A stretch of 64,000 nucleotides of DNA from Labrys sp. WJW (GTDB lineage Bacteria > Pseudomonadota > Alphaproteobacteria > Rhizobiales > Labraceae): the NCBI RefSeq assembly GCF_001676615.1, contig NZ_LYXZ01000001.1, forward strand, positions 124,001-188,000, given 5' to 3'. Both the position numbers and the translations under genes were made by a program. Shown in pieces: positions 27,443 through 36,006 of the stretch (position 1 is its first letter; each line of letters starts with the position of its first letter). Under the pieces are notes generated by a model. The model was not told the DNA's origin. It did no database searches and worked only from the letters and a program-made list of their open reading frames with translations.

Positions 27443-27458
27443 GTAACCAGTAAGTTAC
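27443..27458. promoter_or_regulatory. TetR-type operator, site 5 (in front of tetR)
   Basis: GTAACCAGTAAGTTAC matches the GTAACTA-N2-TAGTTAC consensus at 12 of 14 arm positions. It lies 117-132 bases before the tetR start codon on the divergent side of the importer operon, which suggests autoregulation. Confidence 0.65.
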
Positions 27459-27574
27459 CAAAAGACCTTGAGCGAATCCGACGAGCAGCCGACAAAATGC
27501 AACTGGAAAGAGGCGCGCCACCTCGAATAGGATCACGGATGGCGGCGCATCAGGCCACGCCCAAAGAGGTAGGA

Positions 27575-28216
27575 ATGCTCACCAAGCCCCCCAAGCGTCC
27601 TCGGATCAGAGACGCGGAAGCCACCCAGGCGAGAATCCTGGCTGCCGCGAAGAAGGAATTTGCGAAGAACGGCCTTGGCGGCGCGAGGGTCGACATCATT
27701 GCAGAGCGCGCAAAAGCCAACAAACGCATGATCTATCATTACTTCAACAGTAAGGAAGATCTGTTTCAGCGCGTTCTGGAAGACGCCTATTCCGACATAC
27801 GAACGGCCGAGCAAAAACTCGATCTGGAGCGCCTCCCGCCCAAGGAAGCGCTTGAACGCCTGGTGCGGTTTACCTGGACCTATTACCTGAAGAACCCGGA
27901 ATTCCTGACGCTGGTCAACAGCGCCAATCTGCACAAGGCAAAGCACATCAAGAAGTCCGAGGTCGTTCGCCAAGTGAGTACGCGCTTTGTCGACATGGTC
28001 GGGAACCTGCTCGACCGCGGCGTCAAGACCGGCGAATTCCGATCGGGAATCGATCCCGTACAACTGAATATAACGATCGCAGCAATCGGATATTACTATT
28101 TTACAAACCGCTATACCGGTTCGATCGTCTTCCAGCGCGACCTGATGACTCCCGCAGCCCTGGAAGAACGCATCCGTTTCAATGTCGATACCATCATGCG
28201 ACTTGTAGAAGCCTGA
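27575..28216 (+). CDS. TetR family transcriptional regulator
   Basis: Regulator of 213 residues. The N-terminal helix-turn-helix (QARILAAAKKEFAKNGLGGARVDIIAERA followed by NKRMIYHYFNSKEDLFQRVLE) is a textbook TetR domain; the rest is a helical ligand-binding domain. ATG 27575 was chosen for the AGAGGTAGGA sequence just upstream; ATG 27539 would add 12 residues. It is divergent from the importer operon. Five copies of one palindrome in this part of the window, including one before this gene, make it the probable repressor of the 9155-27246 genes. Confidence 0.9.
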   Translation: MLTKPPKRPRIRDAEATQARILAAAKKEFAKNGLGGARVDIIAERAKANKRMIYHYFNSKEDLFQRVLEDAYSDIRTAEQKLDLERLPPKEALERLVRFTWTYYLKNPEFLTLVNSANLHKAKHIKKSEVVRQVSTRFVDMVGNLLDRGVKTGEFRSGIDPVQLNITIAAIGYYYFTNRYTGSIVFQRDLMTPAALEERIRFNVDTIMRLVEA

Positions 28217-28284
28217 TCCATGCGTGAATTACCGCAAACCGAAGTCTCGGTGACGCGGATGAATCGCCTCGTCCTTGCCGAGAG

Positions 28285-29367
28285 TCAGTGCTTGTCGCCG
28301 AAGACGTGAGCCGCCTCCGCATCGAACCTCAGCCACACCGCATCGCCGCGGCTGAGACCGGCAATGGCCTCATGGCCGAACGGCAGCCTTACGGACAATT
28401 GGTCCCCCCTGCCGGTCCTCGTCACGACATGAATGTTGTTGCCCAGGAAGGTAATGTCGCTGACCGTGGCGGGCACCCCCTTGTCCGGCGACGTCTTCGA
28501 CAAGAACAAGCGTTCCGGCCGAAGCATGACCGAGGCCTTGCTGCCGGAGGCCGAGCCGTGCATGGGCACATCGGACACCGTCATCGTATCGCAGATCGAG
28601 ATGCTGGCACGGCCAGTAGCCGATGATAGAATCTCGCAGGGCAGGAAATTGCTGTCGCCGATGAATTCGGCCACGAAGCGCGTCGCTGGATTGGCATAGA
28701 GTTCCGGCCCGGTTCCAATCTGGTCGATCACCCCCTTGGAAAAGACGGCGATGCGATCGGACAGGCGCAGCGCCTCCTCCTGGTCGTGCGTGACATAGAG
28801 GATGGTCACCCCGGTCTGCTGATGGATGCGGCGGATCTCGTACTGGATTTCCTCGCGAAGCTTCTTGTCGAGCGCTGACAAGGGCTCGTCCATCAACAGC
28901 ACCGGCGGGTCATAGGCCAGCGCCCTGGCGAGCGCCACGCGCTGCTGCTGGCCGCCCGACATGTTCGCGGGCTTGCGGTCCTCATAGCCCTCCAGCCGGA
29001 CGAGCCGCAGCATCTCCTTGACCCTGGCGTCGACCTCGGCCTTGGGCTTGCGCCGGACCTTGAGGGGAAAGGCGATGTTCTCGCCGACGGACAGATGTGG
29101 GAACAGGGTGTAGCGCTGGAACACCATGCCGATATTGCGCTGGTGCGAGGGGGTGGACAGCAGCGTCGTCCCGTTCAGCCTGATGTCGCCCGCCGTCGGG
29201 TTGTCGAAGCCGGCCAGGATATAGAGCGTCGTGCTCTTGCCTGAACCGGAGGGGCCGAGAAAGGTCAGGAATTCGCCTTTCTCGACCTCGAGATTGACGT
29301 TCTGGACCGCGACGACCGCCCCATATTCCTTCCGGATGCCTTGGATTTGCAGGAAGGGTTGCGTCAT
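28285..29367 (-). CDS. Polyamine-type ABC transporter ATP-binding protein (PotA family)
   Basis: ATPase of 360 residues with the PotA/FbpC layout: Walker A GPSGSGKST (38-46), signature MSGGQQQRVALARAL, Walker B VLLMDEPLSALD, switch His in YVTHDQEEAL, then a C-terminal TOBE regulatory domain from about residue 280. Its ATG overlaps the stop of the adjacent permease gene (ATGA). Last gene of the GntR-controlled operon. The family serves spermidine, putrescine, iron and phosphonate importers, and the substrate should match the monooxygenase pathway encoded upstream. Confidence 0.92.
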   Translation of the reverse strand: MTQPFLQIQGIRKEYGAVVAVQNVNLEVEKGEFLTFLGPSGSGKSTTLYILAGFDNPTAGDIRLNGTTLLSTPSHQRNIGMVFQRYTLFPHLSVGENIAFPLKVRRKPKAEVDARVKEMLRLVRLEGYEDRKPANMSGGQQQRVALARALAYDPPVLLMDEPLSALDKKLREEIQYEIRRIHQQTGVTILYVTHDQEEALRLSDRIAVFSKGVIDQIGTGPELYANPATRFVAEFIGDSNFLPCEILSSATGRASISICDTMTVSDVPMHGSASGSKASVMLRPERLFLSKTSPDKGVPATVSDITFLGNNIHVVTRTGRGDQLSVRLPFGHEAIAGLSRGDAVWLRFDAEAAHVFGDKH

Positions 29368-30164
29368 GATTTCAATCCTTTGCGCACGAGCGCGACAAGC
29401 GTCATCAGGACCAGGGTCAGGAGGATCAGCAGGGTCGAGGCCGCCGCGACGACCGGAGTGAGATCCTGGCGCAGGGTCGCCCAGACCTTGACCGGCAAGG
29501 TCTGCAGGGTGGGGCTCGCCATGAAGATCGCCACCACCACCTCGTCCCACGAGGTCAGGAAGGAGAAGATCGCGGCCGAAAACAGGCCGTGGCTGATCGA
29601 GGGCAGCGTGATTCTGATCTTGGCCTCGAGCGGCGACGCACCGCACAGCACGGCCGCATCCTCGATCGACTTGTCGAAGCCCTCGAGCGCGCTGCTGATC
29701 GAGAGGATGGAAAAGGGCAGCGCCAATACCAGATGGGAGGCGACGAACCCGGTCATGGTGCCGCTCAGCCCGATCTTCAGGAAGAAGGCGTAGAGGCCGA
29801 CGGCCAGCACCACCACCGGCAGGATCATCGGCGTCAGGAACAGGGCCTTCAGCCCTTCACGGAACCAGAACCGGCCGCGCACCAGGCCGAAGGAGGTGAC
29901 GAGCCCCAGCAGGACGGAAAGCACCGTCACGATCGCCGCGATCTTGAAGCTGGTCCAGGCCGACTGCAGCCAGCGCGGATCGGCGAACAGATCCGAATAC
30001 CATTTCAGCGTCCAGCTCGGCGGCGGGAAGATCAGCCATTGCGACGAGCCGAATGATAGGGCTGCGATGAAGAGGATCGGCAGGAGCAGGAAGGCGGCGG
30101 TCAGGGCCGTGATGGCGAGCAGGACGTATTTCCACCAGCCCAGGCGTTCGAAGTTCAGCAGCAT
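29364..30164 (-). CDS. ABC transporter permease (PotC type)
   Basis: Membrane subunit of 266 residues with six hydrophobic helices. The cytoplasmic EAA loop that docks to the ATPase is visible as EDAAVLCGASPLEAKIRITLP. A GGAGG sequence precedes ATG 30164. It is separated from the other permease gene by one base and overlaps the ATPase gene by four. It pairs with the PotB-type permease encoded at 30166 to form the channel. Confidence 0.92.
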   Translation of the reverse strand: MLLNFERLGWWKYVLLAITALTAAFLLLPILFIAALSFGSSQWLIFPPPSWTLKWYSDLFADPRWLQSAWTSFKIAAIVTVLSVLLGLVTSFGLVRGRFWFREGLKALFLTPMILPVVVLAVGLYAFFLKIGLSGTMTGFVASHLVLALPFSILSISSALEGFDKSIEDAAVLCGASPLEAKIRITLPSISHGLFSAAIFSFLTSWDEVVVAIFMASPTLQTLPVKVWATLRQDLTPVVAAASTLLILLTLVLMTLVALVRKGLKS

Positions 30165-30165
30165 G

Positions 30166-31038
30166 CTAGCGTCCTCCCGGGCTGTGGTCGCGGAAGAAGC
30201 GCAGCTGTACGGCATAGAGCGAGAGCGTGACGACGAGGAGGACCAGCGCCGCGGCGCCCCCCATGCCCCAATTGACCAGGGACTGCACGAATTGGGCGAT
30301 GAGCTCGGCCAGCATCATGTTGGCGGTGCCGCCGAGCAGCGCGGGCGTGACGAAATAGCCGAGCGACATCACGAAGACCATGAGCGCACCGGCGACCATG
30401 CCCGGCACCGCCAGCGGCAGGAGCACGCGCGTCAGCGATTGCCAGCGCGTGGCGCCGCACAGGGCTGCGGCCTGCAGGATCGCCGGATCGATCTTGCGGA
30501 TCACCCCATAGAGCGGCAGCACGATGAAGGGCAGCATGATGTAGACCATGCCGATCGTCACGCCGACGAGATTGTTCACCAGTGCCAGCGGCTTGTCGAT
30601 CAGCCCGATGCTCATGAGCAGCTTGTTGATCACGCCGGTGCGTTGCAGCAGCACCATCCAGGCATAGGTGCGGGCGAGCAGGTTCGTCCACATCGACAGC
30701 AGCAGGATGGCAAAGACGATCGCCGCGAGCTTTTTGGGCATGATGGCCAGGGCCCAGGCGACGGGAAAGCCGATCGCGAGCGAGACCGCCGTCACCACCG
30801 CCGACACCAGGAAGGTGTTGAAGAAGATCCGCAGATAGGTGGAGGAGCCCAGCAGTTCGGCATAGTTGCCGAAGCCCGGCACGGGTTCCAGGACGCTGCG
30901 CAGCAGCAGCAGGGCCACCGGCACGACGAAGAAGAGGGCAACGAAGGCCAGGGCCGGCATGATCCAGGCCAGGCCCGTCGGCCTGGTCGGGCGCGAAACA
31001 GGCTGTACCGCAGCGCCGGCTATTATCTGCTGGGACAT
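30166..31038 (-). CDS. ABC transporter permease (PotB type)
   Basis: Membrane subunit of 290 residues with about six helices and the EAA-type loop LQAAALCGATRWQSLTRVLLP. ATG 31038 has AAAGGA upstream; an upstream ATG at 31062 is less likely. It forms the translocation pore with the 29364 product. It is separated from the binding-protein gene by 148 bases that hold a stem-loop. Confidence 0.92.
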   Translation of the reverse strand: MSQQIIAGAAVQPVSRPTRPTGLAWIMPALAFVALFFVVPVALLLLRSVLEPVPGFGNYAELLGSSTYLRIFFNTFLVSAVVTAVSLAIGFPVAWALAIMPKKLAAIVFAILLLSMWTNLLARTYAWMVLLQRTGVINKLLMSIGLIDKPLALVNNLVGVTIGMVYIMLPFIVLPLYGVIRKIDPAILQAAALCGATRWQSLTRVLLPLAVPGMVAGALMVFVMSLGYFVTPALLGGTANMMLAELIAQFVQSLVNWGMGGAAALVLLVVTLSLYAVQLRFFRDHSPGGR

Positions 31039-31148
31039 GGCAATCCTTTCCGCATGGGACACATCGGGAAGCCCGAACAGTCCGTGGTTCCGGCTCCCGT
31101 CCGGGCCATCCCTGCATCATTCGACGTTGCTGCCGGACAGAAACGGGT

Positions 31149-31168
31149 GGGAGGGAATGCTCCCTCCC
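31149..31168. terminator. Stem-loop after binding-protein gene
   Basis: GGGAGGGA (31149-31156) and TCCCTCCC (31161-31168) pair perfectly with a four-base loop. It lies 18 bases past the binding-protein stop on the minus strand and lacks a T-run, so it is more likely an mRNA-stabilising or partial-termination structure. Confidence 0.6.
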
Positions 31169-31186
31169 CTTGCATGCTGTTCCGCT

Positions 31187-32197
31187 TTACTTCGCCTGCC
31201 AGGCGTACCAGCGTTCGCCGATCGCATCGCGGTTGGCCGCCCAATAGGTCATGTCGGCGTTGACCTGGCTCGCCTTCTGCTGATCCGGCAGGGTCTTGAC
31301 CGTCTCGGCGTCCATGAGCTTGGCCGAGTCCAGGTTGATCGGGGCATAGCCCGTCGCCGCAGCCATGTCCGCCTGGCCCTGGGCCGAGGTAGCGAAGGCG
31401 ATGAACTGCATGGCGGCATCCTTGTTCTTCGTGCCCTTGGGCACAACGAGCGAATCCGCCGCCGTGATGTTCTGTTCCCAGGAGGTCTCGACCTTGACGC
31501 CGGTCTTGGCGAGCGCCGTCATGCGGCCGTTCCAGACGCTGCCGAACGGCGCTTCCGCCGAAGCGATCAGCTGTTGCGACTGCGCTCCGCCCGACCACCA
31601 GATGATATCGGCCTTGATGGTGTCGAGCTTCTTGAACGCGCGGTCGAGATCCAGCGGATAGAGTTTATCGGCCGGCACACCGTCAGCCAGCAGCGCGGCT
31701 TCGATGACGCCCGGCGCCGACCATTTGTAGAAGGTGCGCTTGCCCGGGAATTTGGTGGTGTCGAACAGATCGGCCCAGGTCTTGGGGCAGGTCGCGACAG
31801 CATCGGCATTGCAACCGATCACGAAGGAATAATAGAAGCTGCCGACCGAATAGTCGGTCACGAAGCGCGGATCGAGCTTGGATTTGTCGATGACGCCGAA
31901 GTCGAGCTTTTCCAGGAGGCCCTTTGGACCGGCCTGCGCGGCGTAGTCGCCTTCCACGTCGACCACATCCCAGGTGACGCCGCCGGCCTCGACCATGGCC
32001 TTGATCTTGCCGTAGTCGGTCGGTCCGTCCTGCACGACATTCACGCCGGCCTTGGCCGTAAACTTGTCCGCCCATGCCGCTTTCTGGGCGTCCTGGGTGG
32101 TTCCACCCCAGCTCGAGAAGACCAGGTCCGCTGCGACTGCAGGCGACGCTATGATCAGCAATGCCGCACAGGCGGCCCATATCGATGTCGATTTCAT
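31187..32197 (-). CDS. Polyamine-type ABC transporter substrate-binding protein (PotD-like)
   Basis: Periplasmic binding protein of 336 residues of the PotD/PotF family. It has a signal peptide (residues 1-22, ending SPAVAA) and starts DLVFSSWGGTTQDAQKAAW in its mature form, typical of the family. Further motifs are WDVVDVEGDY and PKTWADLFDTTKFPGKR. It delivers the substrate to the permeases encoded at 29364 and 30166. It sits between the catabolic genes and the rest of the transporter within one operon. The ligand may be an amine or a small nitrogen compound; this is inference. Confidence 0.9.
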   Translation of the reverse strand: MKSTSIWAACAALLIIASPAVAADLVFSSWGGTTQDAQKAAWADKFTAKAGVNVVQDGPTDYGKIKAMVEAGGVTWDVVDVEGDYAAQAGPKGLLEKLDFGVIDKSKLDPRFVTDYSVGSFYYSFVIGCNADAVATCPKTWADLFDTTKFPGKRTFYKWSAPGVIEAALLADGVPADKLYPLDLDRAFKKLDTIKADIIWWSGGAQSQQLIASAEAPFGSVWNGRMTALAKTGVKVETSWEQNITAADSLVVPKGTKNKDAAMQFIAFATSAQGQADMAAATGYAPINLDSAKLMDAETVKTLPDQQKASQVNADMTYWAANRDAIGERWYAWQAK

Positions 32198-32237
32198 GTT
32201 CCCACGCTCCGGTTGTCAGGGCTCTTGTCTGGATGCG

Positions 32238-32564
32238 TCACGGTGACCGGCCCTCCGAAGGGGAGAAGGCAGCCGGTTTCATGATCTTGTTTTCAGCAGT
32301 TTCGATGAGGTCGCGGATCTTCGGCAGGAAGGCCCGCCAGCGCGGATCGGCGGCAAGCGAGGCTCGGCACCGTTCCCTGTCGTCGAGGCTCGTATAGGCC
32401 CAGATATGCATGACCTCGTTGATCGGCCCGATCTCGGAGAAGAAGTAGCCGACCAAATGTCCCAGATGCTCCTTCTGGATCGCGATGCCCTCTTCCTCGA
32501 CGACCTTGAGATAGGCTGGCACCGTGCCATTCCTGAGCCTGTATGTGCGGACCTCGTAGAACAT
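32238..32564 (-). CDS. NIPSNAP family protein
   Basis: Small protein of 108 residues with the NIPSNAP ferredoxin-like fold pattern: MFYEVRTYRLRNGTVPAYLKVVEEEG at the start and NEVMHIWAYTSLDDRERCRASL in the second half. Proteins of this family often accompany catabolic oxygenases, with no defined reaction. It lies four bases after the aldehyde dehydrogenase gene. Role in the operon unknown. Confidence 0.88.
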   Translation of the reverse strand: MFYEVRTYRLRNGTVPAYLKVVEEEGIAIQKEHLGHLVGYFFSEIGPINEVMHIWAYTSLDDRERCRASLAADPRWRAFLPKIRDLIETAENKIMKPAAFSPSEGRSP

Positions 32565-32568
32565 GGCG

Positions 32569-34032
32569 TCACCGCATCACGAAGGGATCGGGGATCGGAT
32601 CGTCCGAGGTCCTGAGCCAAACCGTCTTGGTCCGGGTGTAGTCCAGCGCCGCGGCCAAGCCGCCTTCGCGGCCGTGGCCGGAAAGCCCGAAGCCGCCGAA
32701 AGGCGCGATCGGCGAGACGGCCCGATAGGTGTTGACCCAGACGACGCCGGCTCGGATGCCCTTCATCAGGCGATGGGCACGCGTCAGGTTCTGGGTGAAC
32801 ACGCCCGACGCCAGCCCATAGACGGTATCGTTGGCCAGAAGCAGGGCTTCCTCTTCCGTTTCGAAGGAGACGACGGAAAGCACCGGCCCGAAGAATTCCT
32901 CCACCAGCGAGGGCGAATCCACGCCATCGCAGTCCAGAATGGTCGGGGGATAGTAGAAACCCCCCCCTTCCGGCATCCAGCCGCCGGTGACGATCCTGGC
33001 ACCCGCCGCTGTCGAGCGTTCGACCAGCTCGCTGATGTGCTGGCGCTGGCGCGCCGTGGCCAGGGGCCCGACTTCGGTTGCCATGTCGAGCGGGCTGCCG
33101 ATGCGCACGGCCTCGGCCTTGCGCTTGAGGATGGCAATGAAGCGATCCTTCACGCTTCTCTCGACGATCAGGCGCGAGCCAGCGACGCAGGACTGGCCGG
33201 TTGCCGCGAAGATGCCCGCGACCTGGGCATTGGCCGCGCTTTCGAGATCGGCATCGGCGAAGACGATGAAGGGCGACTTGCCGCCCAGTTCCAGCGAGGT
33301 CGAGGCCAGGTTCTCGGCGGAGTTGCGCACGACATGGCGCGCGGTTTCCGGTCCTCCGGTGAATGCCACATGGGCGATCCTTGGATGCCGGCCAAGCGCG
33401 GCACCGCAGGAAGGACCAAACCCGGTAATGACGTTGACGACCCCCGGGGGGAAGCCGGCTTCATGCACCAGCCGAGCGAATTCGAGGAGGGGAGCAGGTC
33501 CGTCCTCGGAGGCCTTCAGCACCAGGGTGCAGCCGGCAGCCAGCGCCGGGCCGACCTTGACGGCGGACAAGAAGAGCTGGCTGTTCCAGGGCACGACCAT
33601 GGCGACCACGCCGACCGGCTCCCGCCGCAGCCAGACTTCCATGTCCGGCTTGTCGATCGGCAAATAGGAGCCCTCGATCTTGTCGGCGATGCCGGCATAG
33701 TAGCGGTAATACTCCGCGACATAGGCGATCTGGGCCGATGTCTCGCGGATGATCTTGCCGGTGTCGCGGGTTTCGAGTTCGGCCAGCCTGGATGCATTGG
33801 CGGCGACGAGATCGGCCAGCTTGTAGAGCAGCTTTCCACGCTGGGTGGCTGTCATCCTCGACCATGCACCGTCATAGAGCGCCTTGTGTGCGCTCTCGAC
33901 TGCCCGGTCGACATCGGCCTCGCGGGCCTCAGGCATCTGCGCCCACGCCGTGCCGGTTGCCGGATCGAGGCTTTCGAAGGAAGCCTCGCCGTCGCAAAAG
34001 GCCCCATCGATGTAGAGCTGGAAACGCTGCAT
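32569..34032 (-). CDS. Aldehyde dehydrogenase family protein
   Basis: NAD(P)-dependent aldehyde dehydrogenase of 487 residues. It has VAMVVPWNSQLFLSAVKVGPALAAG, the catalytic Glu in TSLELGGKSPF, and the catalytic Cys in ATGQSCVAGSRLIVERS. It is flanked by the NIPSNAP gene (four bases) and the luciferase-like monooxygenase gene (four bases). In this operon it would oxidise the aldehyde or semialdehyde released by the monooxygenase/hydrolase steps. Confidence 0.93.
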   Translation of the reverse strand: MQRFQLYIDGAFCDGEASFESLDPATGTAWAQMPEAREADVDRAVESAHKALYDGAWSRMTATQRGKLLYKLADLVAANASRLAELETRDTGKIIRETSAQIAYVAEYYRYYAGIADKIEGSYLPIDKPDMEVWLRREPVGVVAMVVPWNSQLFLSAVKVGPALAAGCTLVLKASEDGPAPLLEFARLVHEAGFPPGVVNVITGFGPSCGAALGRHPRIAHVAFTGGPETARHVVRNSAENLASTSLELGGKSPFIVFADADLESAANAQVAGIFAATGQSCVAGSRLIVERSVKDRFIAILKRKAEAVRIGSPLDMATEVGPLATARQRQHISELVERSTAAGARIVTGGWMPEGGGFYYPPTILDCDGVDSPSLVEEFFGPVLSVVSFETEEEALLLANDTVYGLASGVFTQNLTRAHRLMKGIRAGVVWVNTYRAVSPIAPFGGFGLSGHGREGGLAAALDYTRTKTVWLRTSDDPIPDPFVMR

Positions 34033-34036
34033 CGCA

Positions 34037-35074
34037 TCAATCCTTGAAGGCAGGCATGACGTCGGCGATGAACCGTTCGAGCGAGGCTTTCTTGCGCTCG
34101 AAACTCACGCCGGTATCGATCCAGAACGAATATTCGTCATAGCCCAGCGCCTCGTAGTGCTTGAGGCGGGTGATGACCTCATCGACCGTGCCGAGCGCGA
34201 GATTGGCCCGCATGACCTCCGGCGAAAGCATGGCGTTTGCCTGGATTTCCTCCTCGCTCAGCCGCTGGATCAGCCCCTGATGGATCGGCCGCTCGTTCTT
34301 GAACCAGGCGAAGAAGTAGTTGTAGTAGACGCTCAATTCCCGGGTCGCCTGCGCCACGTCGGCCGCATCCGCACCGACATAGGTGTGCAGCAAGAGCATG
34401 ATCTTCGGCCTGGGAATCTCGGGGGCCTTCGCGCAGGCCGCATCGAAGCGTTCCATCAGGCTTTCGATCTCCCGATCGCCATTCCAAAGCGGAGTGACCT
34501 GCACGTTGCAGCCGTTGACCACCGCAAACTCATGGCTGTTGGGGTCGCGTGCAGCCACCCACACCGGCACAGGGTCCTGCAGCGGCTTGGGCGCGGAAGT
34601 CGTGGCCGGGAACTTCCAGAACTCGCCGTCATGGGCGTAGTCGCCCGCCCACACGCCCCGGACGGCAGGAATGAGCTCGCGCATGCGCTGGCCGGCCTGC
34701 CAGGCATCGAGGCCAGGCAGAAGGCGTTCATATTCGAAGGAATAGGCGCCGCGCGCGATACCGAGGTCCAGACGTCCAGCGCTGATCAGGTCCGCCATCG
34801 CGGCCTCGCCGGCCAGCTTGATCGGATGCCAGAAGGGCGCGATCACCGTGCCGGTGCCGAGGCGGACATGGCTGGTGCGCCGTGCCAGATCGGCAATGGT
34901 GACGAAGGGATTGGGCGCGATGGTGAAATCCATGCCGTGATGCTCGCCGGTCCAGATGGCGTGCATGCCTCCCTTGTCGGCGATTTCGCACAGTGCCACG
35001 AACTCGTCATAGAGCTGCTTGTGGGACTGGCCGGCATCCAGCCGTTCCATGTGAACGAAGAGCGAGAACTTCAT
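34037..35074 (-). CDS. Luciferase-like (LLM class) flavin-dependent monooxygenase
   Basis: FMNH2-dependent monooxygenase of 345 residues with the bacterial luciferase-like TIM barrel. It starts MKFSLFVHMERLDAG, continues GGMHAIWTGEHHGMDF and TSHVRLGTGTVIAPFWHPIKLAGEAAMADLIS, and has the family segment RLDLGIARGAYSFEYERL. Its start overlaps the stop of the flavin reductase gene, its likely partner. Such pairs hydroxylate or cleave rings and C-S or C-N bonds; RutA/RutF for uracil is a well-known case. The substrate here is unknown. Confidence 0.92.
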   Translation of the reverse strand: MKFSLFVHMERLDAGQSHKQLYDEFVALCEIADKGGMHAIWTGEHHGMDFTIAPNPFVTIADLARRTSHVRLGTGTVIAPFWHPIKLAGEAAMADLISAGRLDLGIARGAYSFEYERLLPGLDAWQAGQRMRELIPAVRGVWAGDYAHDGEFWKFPATTSAPKPLQDPVPVWVAARDPNSHEFAVVNGCNVQVTPLWNGDREIESLMERFDAACAKAPEIPRPKIMLLLHTYVGADAADVAQATRELSVYYNYFFAWFKNERPIHQGLIQRLSEEEIQANAMLSPEVMRANLALGTVDEVITRLKHYEALGYDEYSFWIDTGVSFERKKASLERFIADVMPAFKD

Positions 35075-36006
35075 GGACGGGCCCCCTTGGTGGGAATGGA
35101 ATGCACCCTGCCGGCCGTCTCATTGCCGAAATAGACGCCGAAATTGCCGATGGAGCTTTCCAGCGCAAAGCGCGCGAGGATGTCGGCAGTGGATCGATCC
35201 TTGACCTCGCCGGCACCGATGGCGGCCGGCCTGAGGAAACGGCCGATCTTTGGCTCCCCCTCGCCCGCGAAAGCACGATAGACGATGTGCTGAAGGCCGG
35301 AGGTCTTGTCCTCATAGACCGAGTAGAGAAAGCCGATCGTGACGGACAGTCCCGTGAGTTCCTCGAGGTATCGGGCCAGCACCTCGGTGGGATCGCCGTC
35401 ACCGCCCCGACAGGCCGGGAGCGTCATCGGCGTGTCGCCGAGCAGCAGCACTTCCCCCTCGCGCTCGAGAACCGCTCCGAACTCGATCTTACCCTCTGCC
35501 GCGGCCGATACGGCCCTGGCGGAGAGATTGGGCGTGAAATAGCCGCCACGGGCATAGCCCAGGCCGTTCAGGCCGGAATTATCGAACACCAGGACCCGTC
35601 CGACAAGAATGACATGGTCTCCGGCATCGACCACCTCGTGCATCGCGCATTCGAACCAAGCCGAAACGCCCGAGAGGATCGGGCAGCCATGGACGCCAGG
35701 GCGCCAATCCACCGCCGCGAAGCGATCCTCCGCCGGCCGCGCGAAGGTGTTGGAGACATCCTTCTGCGCCTCGGACAGAATGTTGACGGCAAAGCTGCCG
35801 GCCTGCGTCATCGCCGCATAGTTGCGCGAACTCTTGGCGAGGCAGACGAGCAGGAGCGGCGGATCGAGCGAGACGGAGGTGAAGGAATTGGCCGTGAAGC
35901 CGATCGGCTTGTCCGCCGCATCGCGGGTCGTCACCACGGTCACACCCGTGGCGAAGGCACCGAAGGCATCCCGCAATGCCCTTGGATCGAGGCTTTGCAC
36001 GCTCAT
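35071..36006 (-). CDS. Flavin reductase with extra C-terminal domain
   Basis: Protein of 311 residues. Residues ~1-165 form a RutF/HpaC-type flavin reductase domain (AFATGVTVVTTR, IGFTANSFTSVSLDPPLLLVCLA). The rest, about 145 residues, is not part of that family; its EVLLLGDTPMTLPACRGGDGDPTEVLARYLEELTG looks like a degenerate Nudix fold without the catalytic REUXEE box. It would supply reduced flavin to the luciferase-like enzyme, whose gene overlaps by four bases. ATG 36006 has GAGGAGAAG upstream and overlaps the hydrolase stop. Confidence 0.88.
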   Translation of the reverse strand: MSVQSLDPRALRDAFGAFATGVTVVTTRDAADKPIGFTANSFTSVSLDPPLLLVCLAKSSRNYAAMTQAGSFAVNILSEAQKDVSNTFARPAEDRFAAVDWRPGVHGCPILSGVSAWFECAMHEVVDAGDHVILVGRVLVFDNSGLNGLGYARGGYFTPNLSARAVSAAAEGKIEFGAVLEREGEVLLLGDTPMTLPACRGGDGDPTEVLARYLEELTGLSVTIGFLYSVYEDKTSGLQHIVYRAFAGEGEPKIGRFLRPAAIGAGEVKDRSTADILARFALESSIGNFGVYFGNETAGRVHSIPTKGARP

